Origin: Herpetosiphonaceae bacterium
GTDB lineage: Bacteria > Chloroflexota > Chloroflexia > Chloroflexales > Herpetosiphonaceae
Assembly: GCA_026003835.1 (NCBI GenBank)
Contig: BPHZ01000003.1
Span: 310,001 to 374,000 of the forward strand
DNA length: 64,000 nucleotides
Reading direction: 5' to 3'
Notes under the pieces: generated by a model
Seen by the model: only the letters and a program-made list of their open reading frames with translations
Told to the model about the DNA's origin: nothing
Database searches by the model: none
Part shown: positions 34,696 through 42,012 of the stretch, piece after piece
Numbering within the stretch: position 1 is the first letter of the stretch
How the letters are laid out: each line of letters starts with the position of its first letter
Program-made: the position numbers and the translations under genes

Positions 34696-35001
34696 ATGCG
34701 TCTGCTCCGCACCCTGACACTGGTGTACGCCGCGGTTTTGGCATCGGCTCTGGTCGCAAGTCTGTTGGCTATCTGGACCTATCTCCAGCGCATTGCCGGT
34801 GCTCTGGGCAAAGTAGTGGCGTCGATGGCGGCAGTACGGGATGCTACAGGGCCGCTCGGCGAGTATCTGGAGCCGCTCGACGCTGCCATACACGATAGCG
34901 CCGAGGAGCTGGCAAAAGCCGAGGAGGGCCTCGCGCTTGCAGAGGAGCGGTTGGGGGTGATCGCGGGGACGCATCGCCCGGCAGAGTCCGCACGTTCCTG
35001 A
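34696..35001 (+). CDS. Single-pass membrane protein 2 of the hydrogenase cluster
   Basis: A 101-residue protein, starting 3 nt after the previous stop. The membrane helix is about 7-29 (TLVYAAVLASALVASLLAIW); the tail (about 30-93) is helical with hydrophobic residues every three to four positions (LGEYLEPLDAAIHDSAEELA, then KAEEGLALAEERLGVI). It shares layout but little sequence with its three neighbours. Coiled-coil assembly with them is plausible; no cofactor-binding motif is visible. Confidence 0.68.
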   Translation: MRLLRTLTLVYAAVLASALVASLLAIWTYLQRIAGALGKVVASMAAVRDATGPLGEYLEPLDAAIHDSAEELAKAEEGLALAEERLGVIAGTHRPAESARS

Positions 35002-35019
35002 AAGATGCGGGAGGTGGCG

Positions 35020-35325
35020 ATGCGCTGGGAGATACGCGTTATGTGGTCGATTGGGCTGATTGGAGCACTGTTTGCCACAGCGATTATTTTGAAGGAAGTA
35101 GCGCTTGTGTTGCGCGAGCTCAAAGGCATCCAACGGCTTGCTGAGGCTATCAGGGAAGCCGCGGCAGGGGTGGAAGCCAATCTATCGGCTATCGCGAAGC
35201 TGGCGCAGCTCGAGGAGCCGGTGCGCGGTTTCTACGAATCGACCAGATCGCTCTCCGCGGCCACAACCTCTGTTGGGCAAAAGCTGGATACGCTGGCTGC
35301 CGGGGCTGGTGAGCAGGGAGGCTGA
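35020..35325 (+). CDS. Single-pass membrane protein 3 of the hydrogenase cluster
   Basis: I prefer the ATG at 35020, with GGGAGG 5 nt upstream, over the ATG at 35005; 101 residues. One membrane helix (about 6-28, VMWSIGLIGALFATAIILK), then a helical tail (LRELKGIQRLAEAIREAAAG and LAQLEEPVRGFYESTRSLSA). The TRSL phrase also occurs in the tail of protein 1 (STRSLERT), hinting at common ancestry. Same operon position and architecture as its neighbours. Confidence 0.68.
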   Translation: MRWEIRVMWSIGLIGALFATAIILKEVALVLRELKGIQRLAEAIREAAAGVEANLSAIAKLAQLEEPVRGFYESTRSLSAATTSVGQKLDTLAAGAGEQGG

Positions 35326-35326
35326 G

Positions 35327-35617
35327 ATGCGACTCCAGATGATCCTCTCTATCCTGGCAGGCTGGGGGCTGCTGGGAGTTCTTATTGCCGGGCTGGGTTT
35401 AATCTTCCAAACACTCCAACGTATTCGCCGCTCGCTTGAGCAGATCGCCGTGGGTGTGCGGGCTATTGAGCAACAGACGTCCTTGCTTGGCACGCGGGCG
35501 GAGGCTCTTACCCTCACGCTCAGCAGAGCAGCGGAGACGGCTGATGCAGCAGCCGGGCATCTGGTCGATGTGGAGCGCGATCTCGACATCGCGGCGCCGG
35601 CGCTGCGGCGTCGCTGA
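35327..35617 (+). CDS. Single-pass membrane protein 4 of the hydrogenase cluster
   Basis: A 96-residue protein starting 1 nt after the previous stop. The membrane helix is about 5-28 (ILSILAGWGLLGVLIAGLGL), the tail again helical (RIRRSLEQIAVGVRAIEQQT, then LTLTLSRAAETADAAAGHLV). The hydrogenase small-subunit gene begins 17 nt later with a GGAGGGGG ribosome site. It completes the set of four membrane-anchored helical proteins leading the operon. Confidence 0.68.
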   Translation: MRLQMILSILAGWGLLGVLIAGLGLIFQTLQRIRRSLEQIAVGVRAIEQQTSLLGTRAEALTLTLSRAAETADAAAGHLVDVERDLDIAAPALRRR

Positions 35618-35634
35618 TAAGGAGGGGGAGGGCT

Positions 35635-37080
35635 ATGCCTGAGCAGATGGTGACGACAGCTATCCTGGGCCGGATCGACCGGCCTGTGGAAGGAGAGATA
35701 AGCCGCACGATGCCCGACCAGGTCGGCAACGTGGCAGGTGCGACAACAGAAGAGCTCTCCGAGCGGCTGATCCAGACGACCGGCCGGGGTATCATGCCTG
35801 GTCCGCTTGAGAAGGTGATGGTCTTCTGGCTCAGCGGTATGGGCTGCGACGGCTGTACCATCGCGACCCTTGGCGCCACCGAGCCATCGGTAGAAGAGCT
35901 GCTTATCGGCGCGCTCCCCGGTATTCCTACGGTGGTACTGCACCACTACGCCGCCTCGATTGAGTCGGGCGACCATTTTACCCACAGCCTGGAGCAGGCG
36001 GAACGTGGCGAGCTGGATGCGCCGTATGTGATCGTTTACGAGGGGTCGATCCCCGACGAGAACTTGACCGTTTACGGCGAGCCCTGGGCCGCAGAGGGGT
36101 CGCTGCCGACCTGGGCCCCGGCCGATGTACGCCGGCGGATCCCGACGGCTGAATGGGTGCGGCGACTTGCGCCGGGAGCCGCGGCGGTTATCGCTATTGG
36201 CACCTGCGCAACCTGGGGCGGCATCCCCGCCGCCGACGGCAACCCAACCGGAGCCATGAGCGTGATGGATTTTCTGGGTAAGGAATACCGCAGCGCCTAT
36301 GGCTTGCCGGTGATCAATGTTCCCGGCTGTGCGCCGATTGGCGATAATTTCACCGAAACCGTTGCCGTGCTTCTACTATTCCTAAATCGGCAGACGCCGC
36401 TTCCCGAATTTGATGAGTTGGGCCGCCCTGCCTGGCTCTTCTCCGAAACGGTTCACCGGCATTGCCCACGGGCCGGCTACTATGAGGAGGGCACGTTTGC
36501 CGACGAGTACGGCGATAAAGAGTGCCTGGTCGAGGTTGGCTGCTGGGGCCCCGTCGTCAACTGCAACATTACCGAGCGCGGCGCTGTGGGCCATATGGGC
36601 GGCTGTATGGTGGCGGGTGGCCCTTGCATCGGCTGTACGATGCCCGGCTTTCCAGATAAATTTACTCCATTCTACAAGCCGCCGCCCGGCTCGCAAGTCT
36701 CTACCATGATGTCGCGGCTGGTCGGCTCGTTTGTGCGCCCGCTCAGGCGCATCAGCCAGCTTGAGCGCAACCGCGAGCCGCGCTGGAAAGAGCGGGTACC
36801 CAGCGGCTGGGCGCTGGAGTACGACACAACGACTCTGACGCATCGCACCATCGAGTTCTTCTACCACAAGCTGCAATACTTCCGCTCCGAGGAGCCGGGC
36901 CGTCAGAAGCCTGTGGAGCAGTATCGCAGCGGCTATGTGGTACCGGTCGAAGCTGCGTACGGAGAGGATTACCAGGTGCTGCCCGATCGGCGAGCCGAGC
37001 TTGCGCGACAGCGGGGCGCTCCACAGCGTCCAGAGCTTACACCGCAGGTCGAGGGCTTCAAAGCTGTGGGAGAGGAGTAG
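35635..37080 (+). CDS. hhyS: [NiFe] hydrogenase small subunit, group 1h
   Basis: A 481-residue electron-transfer subunit. Proximal-cluster cysteines are C71 and C74 (GMGCDGCT), C191 (GTCATWGG) and C232 (PGCAPIGDN). The distal cluster has HxxC (H274, C277) and C297-x5-C303, and the other cluster uses C310, C331 and C334 (GGPCIGCTMPGFPDKF). There is no twin-arginine signal, so the enzyme is cytosolic, as known for group 1h (formerly group 5) hydrogenases. The long C-terminal region after about residue 365 has no membrane helix; anchoring would need partners such as the four small proteins upstream. Group 1h enzymes oxidise H2 at atmospheric levels and tolerate O2. The assignment rests on overall motif agreement with the large subunit. 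Confidence 0.9.
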   Translation: MPEQMVTTAILGRIDRPVEGEISRTMPDQVGNVAGATTEELSERLIQTTGRGIMPGPLEKVMVFWLSGMGCDGCTIATLGATEPSVEELLIGALPGIPTVVLHHYAASIESGDHFTHSLEQAERGELDAPYVIVYEGSIPDENLTVYGEPWAAEGSLPTWAPADVRRRIPTAEWVRRLAPGAAAVIAIGTCATWGGIPAADGNPTGAMSVMDFLGKEYRSAYGLPVINVPGCAPIGDNFTETVAVLLLFLNRQTPLPEFDELGRPAWLFSETVHRHCPRAGYYEEGTFADEYGDKECLVEVGCWGPVVNCNITERGAVGHMGGCMVAGGPCIGCTMPGFPDKFTPFYKPPPGSQVSTMMSRLVGSFVRPLRRISQLERNREPRWKERVPSGWALEYDTTTLTHRTIEFFYHKLQYFRSEEPGRQKPVEQYRSGYVVPVEAAYGEDYQVLPDRRAELARQRGAPQRPELTPQVEGFKAVGEE

Positions 37081-37082
37081 CC

Positions 37083-38951
37083 ATGTGTTTCCAGAATCTG
37101 CCGATCGAATTTGACGAGCAGGGCCGCGCCCGTCTGAAAGAGGGGGTAGAGGACCCCTACTCATACCAATCGCGCGAGATCGATCGCTCGCGTGTCGAGG
37201 AGCTGCTGCGGCGGAATGGACATATCAAGGATGTCAACATCGATCCGGTTACTCGCGTCGCCGGCGCCCTGGCCTTTCATGCCGTCGTCGACTTGCAACA
37301 GCGTAAGGTCTACGAGGCCAACTCGATTGCCACGCTATTCCGCGGCTATGAAGTTATCCTCAAGGGCCGCGACCCCCGCGACGCCATGTTTATCTCCAGC
37401 CGCGTCTGCGGCGTCTGCGGCGGGGTGCACTCGGTGGCATCCTCCCTCGCCATCGAGATGGCCTTTGGTATCGCGCCGCCCCCGATGGGCCTTGTGCTGC
37501 GCAATATTCAGCTTGCTCTGGATTTTATGCTGGATAATCCGCTGCATCTCTATGTGTTGGCTGGCCCCGACTATTCGCAGGTTGTGGTCGAGCGCACCAA
37601 CCCATCCCTGTGGGAGCGGGCGCAGAAGACCGAGACCCGCTACGGCGATATCCACGGGTATCGGACCATCGCAGAGATCATGAGCGCGCTCAATCCGCTC
37701 ACCGGCAAGCTCTATATCGAAGGGCTGCACGCCACAAGGCCGCCGCGCGAGGCCTATGCGCTGCTCTACGGCAAATATCCGCACCCTCAGACAGTCGTTC
37801 CCGGCGGATTATCGACCACGATCTCGCTCAAGGAGCTGAATGAAACCCATAACCGTATCGTTCGCACGATTGACTTCGCCAAGAAGGGCGTCTTTATCTG
37901 GAACGATCTCACCGATTTCTTCTATGAGGCCGACCCTAAATATAAAGAGGTTGGTTCGCGACCGAAGAACTTGATCGATACTGGGATTTGGGACGATCCC
38001 TTCGCTTATGACGGCAGCTATGAGAACTGCGATGAGTGGGGCGAACGCCGCTGGGCTACGCCAGGGGTGATCATCGACGGCGAGCTGGTGACCACCAACC
38101 TCAAGCATATCAATATGGGGCTGGAGGAGTTTGTGGAGCATTCCTTCTATGAGGACTGGGAGAATGAGGGTGTGCGCTATCGCACCGATCCCTCGGGCAA
38201 CCCGATTTCGCCAAATCACCCCTGGAATAAAGAAACAAAGCCCGCCCCTGTTCATAAACGAAGCTGGAAGGAGCGCTATACCTGGGCCACATCGCCCCGC
38301 TGGGATCGCCAGGTGGTTGAGGCGGGCACCTACGCCCGGATGTGGATGACGGCCGCTGCCCGTAAGCTTCCGCATACCCGCTTTATGGAGGCGACGGGCA
38401 CCAGCCTCAAGCTGCACGTTCCCAAGACCCTGCTTCCGGCAATGGAGCTGGAATGGAAGATCCCTGAGGTATGGAACGCTTTTGAACGCAACCGTAACCG
38501 CGCGTACCATATTCTCTACTCCATGCTGGTCGCCTACGAAAATCTGCTGATCGCCTTCGATTTGATCAAGCAGGGCAACACCAAGACAGCCTCGCCCTAC
38601 AAGGTGCCGCAAGACGAGCGTGTGGGTGTCGGCTTCTGGGGCGCCGGGCGCGGCTGGCTGACCCATCATCTGGTGATGGATAAGGGCGCGCTGGTCAACT
38701 ACCAGGTCGTTACGCCTTCGACCTGGAACGCCAGCCCGAAGGATCCCTGGGGGCATGGCGGCCCCTACGAGGAGGCAGTGATCAATACGCCAATTCTGGA
38801 GGAGTTCGACCGCCCTGAGGATTTTACCGGTATCGATATTTTCCGTGCCATTCGCTCGTTTGATCCATGCATGCCGTGCACAACACATATCTACAGCGAT
38901 GAGCGGGTCATTACGCGTGAGGTGAATACGTGCGGGTGTGGGATCGAGTAG
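37083..38951 (+). CDS. hhyL: [NiFe] hydrogenase large subunit, group 1h
   Basis: The 622-residue catalytic subunit holds the NiFe site. L1 is SRVCGVCGGVHS (C109, C112, His116) and L2 is FDPCMPCTTH (C596, C599, His602). Phrases such as VTRVAGALAFHAVVDL, RPKNLIDTGIWDDP, GFWGAGRGWLTHHLVMD and EDFTGIDIFRAIRSFDPC are characteristic of group 1h. Twenty residues follow His602 (IYSDERVITREVNTCGCGIE); in this family a C-terminal peptide is normally removed after the His by a HyaD-type protease, one of which is encoded at 39.5 kb. It starts 2 nt after hhyS, and its end overlaps the next gene by 22 nt. The hyp maturation genes are not in the window. Confidence 0.93.
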   Translation: MCFQNLPIEFDEQGRARLKEGVEDPYSYQSREIDRSRVEELLRRNGHIKDVNIDPVTRVAGALAFHAVVDLQQRKVYEANSIATLFRGYEVILKGRDPRDAMFISSRVCGVCGGVHSVASSLAIEMAFGIAPPPMGLVLRNIQLALDFMLDNPLHLYVLAGPDYSQVVVERTNPSLWERAQKTETRYGDIHGYRTIAEIMSALNPLTGKLYIEGLHATRPPREAYALLYGKYPHPQTVVPGGLSTTISLKELNETHNRIVRTIDFAKKGVFIWNDLTDFFYEADPKYKEVGSRPKNLIDTGIWDDPFAYDGSYENCDEWGERRWATPGVIIDGELVTTNLKHINMGLEEFVEHSFYEDWENEGVRYRTDPSGNPISPNHPWNKETKPAPVHKRSWKERYTWATSPRWDRQVVEAGTYARMWMTAAARKLPHTRFMEATGTSLKLHVPKTLLPAMELEWKIPEVWNAFERNRNRAYHILYSMLVAYENLLIAFDLIKQGNTKTASPYKVPQDERVGVGFWGAGRGWLTHHLVMDKGALVNYQVVTPSTWNASPKDPWGHGGPYEEAVINTPILEEFDRPEDFTGIDIFRAIRSFDPCMPCTTHIYSDERVITREVNTCGCGIE

Positions 38952-39547
38952 ACGACGCGGCTGAACGCGAACGTGAGGCCGGTTCCAGGCAAGCCCAGGA
39001 AGCGCCGGCCCACCCACGGCGAGTCCTGATCGGCGGCGTTGGCTATCGCTGGCATGGCGATGCCTCGCTGGGGTTGATTGCCAGCGATGAGCTGGCGCAG
39101 CTTAACTGGGAGTCGGGGATCGAGGTGAGCGATCTTGGCTATGGAGCGCTCTATGTCGCGCAAGATCTGGCTGACGCTCAGCCGCCGTATGATCGGCTGA
39201 TCCTGCTCGGCGCCGTGGAACGTGGGCGTGAGCCGGGACGTATCTACCGCTACCGCTGGAAAGGCCTGCTTCCCGATGTGAACGAGATCCAGGCGCGGAT
39301 CTTCGAAGCTGGCGCTGGTGTCATCGATCTCGATCATCTTCTGGTGATCGCCCAGTTTTTCAAGGCGTTACCCGATGATGTCGTGGTCCTTGAGGTAGAA
39401 CCAGTTGACGTAACGCGTGGAGAGATGCTGAGTTCCGAGATGGCGGAAATGCTCCCCGCGCTGATCGCGCTTGCATGCCAGGAGGCGCTGGCTCCTGCGC
39501 ACAATCACGCGCAGCCAGCTGCTGAGTCGGATGGAGACGAGCGATGA
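38930..39547 (+). CDS. Degenerate hydrogenase-maturation-protease-like protein
   Basis: A 205-residue protein beginning inside the hhyL end (GTG at 38930). The core VLIGGVGYRWHGDASLGLIAS aligns with the GxGNxLRGDDGFG start of HyaD-type endopeptidases, and LILLGAVERGREPG aligns with LVLVDAVDRGGSPG in the neighbouring true protease. The Asn/Arg and the acidic nickel-site residues are changed (DD to DA, VDAVD to LGAVE). It therefore has the protease fold but probably not its nickel-sensing activity; it may be a chaperone for HhyL or HhyS. It is coupled to both neighbours by overlaps. Confidence 0.6.
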   Translation: MRVWDRVDDAAEREREAGSRQAQEAPAHPRRVLIGGVGYRWHGDASLGLIASDELAQLNWESGIEVSDLGYGALYVAQDLADAQPPYDRLILLGAVERGREPGRIYRYRWKGLLPDVNEIQARIFEAGAGVIDLDHLLVIAQFFKALPDDVVVLEVEPVDVTRGEMLSSEMAEMLPALIALACQEALAPAHNHAQPAAESDGDER

Positions 39548-40149
39548 GCGGGGTCCAGCCAGCCGTAGGTGCCAGACGCGCCCGCAGCGCTGTGCCCGTC
39601 GCCCGGCTGCGCCTGCGCGGGAGCCCGCGGATACTGGTGGCGGGTGTTGGCAATGTCCTGCGCGGCGATGACGGGTTTGGCCCCGCCGTGATCCGCGCCC
39701 TTGAGGATAGCGGCAGATTGCCCCGCAGCGTGCGCACAATCGAGGTGGGTATTGGTGGGATTGGGCTGGTTCAGGAGCTTATGGACGGCTACGATGCGCT
39801 GGTGTTGGTTGACGCCGTCGATCGTGGCGGCTCGCCGGGGTCACTCTATCTCCTTGAGCCGCAGGTGCCCGACCCGCTATCCATCTCGCCGCATGAACGC
39901 CGGGAGCTGGTCGCTGATATACACCAGGCAGTGCCCGGCCTGGCGCTGATGATCGCGCGCGCCGTGGGAGCGCTTCCTGCTGTGGCGCGGATCGTCGGCT
40001 GTCAGCCGGCTGTGACTGATGAGCTTTCTGTCGAGCTGAGCCCGCCTGTGCAGCAGGCGGTGCCACAGGCTGTGGAGATGATCCTGGCGCTGCTGGCGGA
40101 TCTGCTTCAAGGCCGGCCGGACCAGCGGCGCCGTGCTCGATCGCGATGA
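39544..40149 (+). CDS. Hydrogenase maturation endopeptidase (HyaD/HybD family)
   Basis: This 201-residue protein has the family signature ILVAGVGNVLRGDDGFG, the second acidic motif LVLVDAVDRGGSPG, and a late conserved block IVGCQPAVTDELSVELSPPV. Enzymes of this family cut the C-terminal tail of the large subunit once nickel is inserted. The N-terminal 28 residues are extra and basic; a later start is possible. The ATG overlaps the previous stop by 4 nt (ATGA). The substrate is most likely HhyL. Confidence 0.88.
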   Translation: MSGVQPAVGARRARSAVPVARLRLRGSPRILVAGVGNVLRGDDGFGPAVIRALEDSGRLPRSVRTIEVGIGGIGLVQELMDGYDALVLVDAVDRGGSPGSLYLLEPQVPDPLSISPHERRELVADIHQAVPGLALMIARAVGALPAVARIVGCQPAVTDELSVELSPPVQQAVPQAVEMILALLADLLQGRPDQRRRARSR

Positions 40150-40167
40150 GAGGCGGCGCGTGTTGCC

Positions 40168-40539
40168 ATGGAAGGGATGATGGACGATCCGCTTGATCCA
40201 ATCCGCTGGCGCGATGAGCTGTTGCAGATCCTCTACTGGCTGCGAGGAGAGGGGTTGGGCGAGGCCGTAACCCCGCAGGATCTGATGGTCTTCCTGGATG
40301 TTGCTGAGGATGTCGTGCAGTTGCAACTTGACCGGCTGGTAGAGGAGGGCTACGCAGCCATTGTGGATGGCTCGCCACGGCGCTACCGCCTGACCGGGTG
40401 GGGCGTGCAGGAGGGCGGGCGCCGCTTCGCCGATGAGTTTGCCGCGCTGACCCGGCAGGCGCATGGCGCCTGCAACAATCCCAAGTGCTCGTGTCATTCG
40501 CTCGGCCCGCAGGCCTGTGAGGAGCAGAGGCATATGTAG
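40168..40539 (+). CDS. Winged-helix protein with Cys-rich tail
   Basis: A 123-residue protein. The first 85 residues look like a winged helix (TPQDLMVFLDVAEDVVQLQL as two helices, then LVEEGYAAIV and a RRYRLTGWG wing). The tail carries CNNPKCSCHSLGPQAC, four cysteines and a histidine, suggesting a zinc or iron-sulfur site. It is the last gene before the tandem repeats, 18 nt after the maturation protease. It could be a metal- or redox-responsive regulator of the cluster or an accessory protein; not determinable. Confidence 0.6.
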   Translation: MEGMMDDPLDPIRWRDELLQILYWLRGEGLGEAVTPQDLMVFLDVAEDVVQLQLDRLVEEGYAAIVDGSPRRYRLTGWGVQEGGRRFADEFAALTRQAHGACNNPKCSCHSLGPQACEEQRHM

Positions 40540-40560
40540 GAGTTGCGACCACAGCCAGCG

Positions 40561-40870
40561 TGCTGGGGCGGTTGGGCGGGGCGGAGCCCCTCCAGCTCCG
40601 CCTTCCGCATCAGGAGCAGTGTGGGTGACGATAGCCGGCGTGCTGGGGTGGTTGGGCGGGGCGGAGCCCCTCCAGCTCCGCCTTCCGCATCAGGAGCAGT
40701 GTGGGTGACGATAGCCGGCGTGCTGGGGTGGTTGGGCGGGGCGGAGCCCCTCCGGCTTCTCCCCTCCTTATCAATAACAGGAGGGTTGAGCCATCCAGCG
40801 AGACGGGGCGGGGCGGAGCCCCGCCGGCTTCTCCCTTCCTTATCAATAACAGGAGGGTTGACTACTAACG
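40561..40870. repeat. Tandem array of 80-bp repeats (3 full units plus a shorter variant)
   Basis: Units start at 40561, 40641 and 40721 with an exact 80-bp period; a shorter relative spans 40801-40870. Units 1 and 2 are almost identical; unit 3 changes after its midpoint to a CTTCTCCCCTCCTTATCAATAAC half that unit 4 shares. Each holds the hairpin GGGGCGGAGCCCC. The core matches the dispersed repeats at 6.8, 34.3 and 46.9 kb. The array fills the 349-bp gap before the NifU-Rieske gene; repeated peptides seen in all frames here are not genes. Confidence 0.85.
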
Positions 40871-40888
40871 GTTCAAGGAAAGTATAAT

Positions 40889-41794
40889 ATGAAAATTCCA
40901 GAAACAGGCTTGACAGAAGAAGAATTTCAGCTGGCTGTCCAACGCCTCGACGATCTGGTGAGAGAATTTGAGGCATTGCCCTATCCGCAGATACGGGAGA
41001 GGGTTTTCGCGCTGCTCCAGGCGGTCGATGCCATCCATCGCGAGGGGATCAGCAGGCTTGTACGCCTGCTGCGCGACCGTGGGCATCCCGGACTGATCGA
41101 CGCTGCCGCCGGCGATCCGGCTGTACGAGTACTGCTGATGCTCTATGACCTTCTCCCCGGCGATGAGCGAAGCCAGGCCGAAGCGGCGCTCGATGCGGTT
41201 CGGCCCTATATCAACTCCCACGGCGGCGAAGTTGAGGTGCTGGAGGTTATCGACGGCCTTGTGCATCTCCGTCTTTCCGGCGCCTGCGTTGGCTGCGCCG
41301 GCTCGGCAATAACGCTCAAACGGGGTATCGAGACCGCTTTGCGTGAGGGCTTTCCCGGTTTCAAAGGTATCCGGCTGCATGAGCCGCAGCCGAGCATGGA
41401 GGTCATCCCGCTCGAACCGGTCGGAGAGCGGACCCCGCGCCAGTTTCGTAGACCGATCTTTGTCGCTGTTGCGCGGGTGGAGGAGCTGCCCCCCGGTACG
41501 CTGCGGGCTGTTGGCGCCGGGGGCGTTCAAGTGCTGATTGCCAATCTCGACGGCGAGTTCTATGCTGTACGTAATCAGTGTCCGGGTAATGGAGCGCCGC
41601 TGGATGCTGCTACCTTTACCCCCCCGGTACTCGTCTGCCCCTGGCATAACGAAGCCTATGATATTCGCACAGGCAAGCGGGTCGATGGGCAGCAGGGGCG
41701 GGGGCTTATCGTCGTTCCCATCGCCGTTGTCGATGGTGTGCTTCAAGTTGCTGCCAATACCATCGCTGATCCCGATCATCCCCTTTCAACTTAG
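40889..41794 (+). CDS. NifU-like (Nfu) / Rieske-like fusion protein
   Basis: The 301-residue protein begins with a helical region (1-100), then an Nfu domain with the cluster motif SGACVGCAGS, then (about 190-290) a Rieske ferredoxin-like domain. In the Rieske part the second ligand pair is intact (CPWHNEAYD), but the first reads QCPGNGAPL where a normal centre has CxH: the His is Gly (codon GGT). NifU-Rieske fusions accompany group 1h hydrogenases and are thought to supply clusters or relay electrons. Loss of one His should change or abolish the 2Fe-2S centre. It stands 349 bp from the hydrogenase genes, separated by repeats. Confidence 0.8.
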   Translation: MKIPETGLTEEEFQLAVQRLDDLVREFEALPYPQIRERVFALLQAVDAIHREGISRLVRLLRDRGHPGLIDAAAGDPAVRVLLMLYDLLPGDERSQAEAALDAVRPYINSHGGEVEVLEVIDGLVHLRLSGACVGCAGSAITLKRGIETALREGFPGFKGIRLHEPQPSMEVIPLEPVGERTPRQFRRPIFVAVARVEELPPGTLRAVGAGGVQVLIANLDGEFYAVRNQCPGNGAPLDAATFTPPVLVCPWHNEAYDIRTGKRVDGQQGRGLIVVPIAVVDGVLQVAANTIADPDHPLST

Positions 41795-41899
41795 CGGGAG
41801 ATAGGTCGCTGAGCTATGGAGTTAATCCCTAACCACTCTGGAATCCTGTCCCGTGAGCATCGCGCCCTCCCGGGTGATCTTTTTTTGCCTCAAGCTCAT

Positions 41900-41929
41900 T
41901 TCTCACATTTTAAAGGACCGTGATATACT
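41900..41929 (+). promoter_or_regulatory. Promoter before the CNNM pair
   Basis: TTCTCA (41900-41905), 18 bp, then TATACT (41924-41929) with an extended -10 TGA. The transcript would have a leader of about 75 nt before the GTG at 42013. Confidence 0.5.
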
Positions 41930-42012
41930 GCACGTGCGCGTTGATGTTCCGCTCTCGTGTTCCACACATCCTATCGTATCCACTGCACAAATGAGTGGGA
42001 TAAGGAGGTAAT

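Noticed and set aside
35635..35850. TAT signal on the hydrogenase small subunit
   Set aside because: No RRxFxK motif or hydrophobic stretch lies in the first 60 residues. Absence of the signal agrees with group 1h.
40561..40870. Possible CRISPR array
   Set aside because: The whole 80-bp unit is repeated, with no variable spacers between short direct repeats, and no cas genes are present.
40494..40976. Several long open frames on both strands with repeated Gly/Ala/Pro peptides
   Set aside because: They arise only from the 80-bp tandem repeats, repeat the same peptide, have no ribosome sites and overlap real genes.
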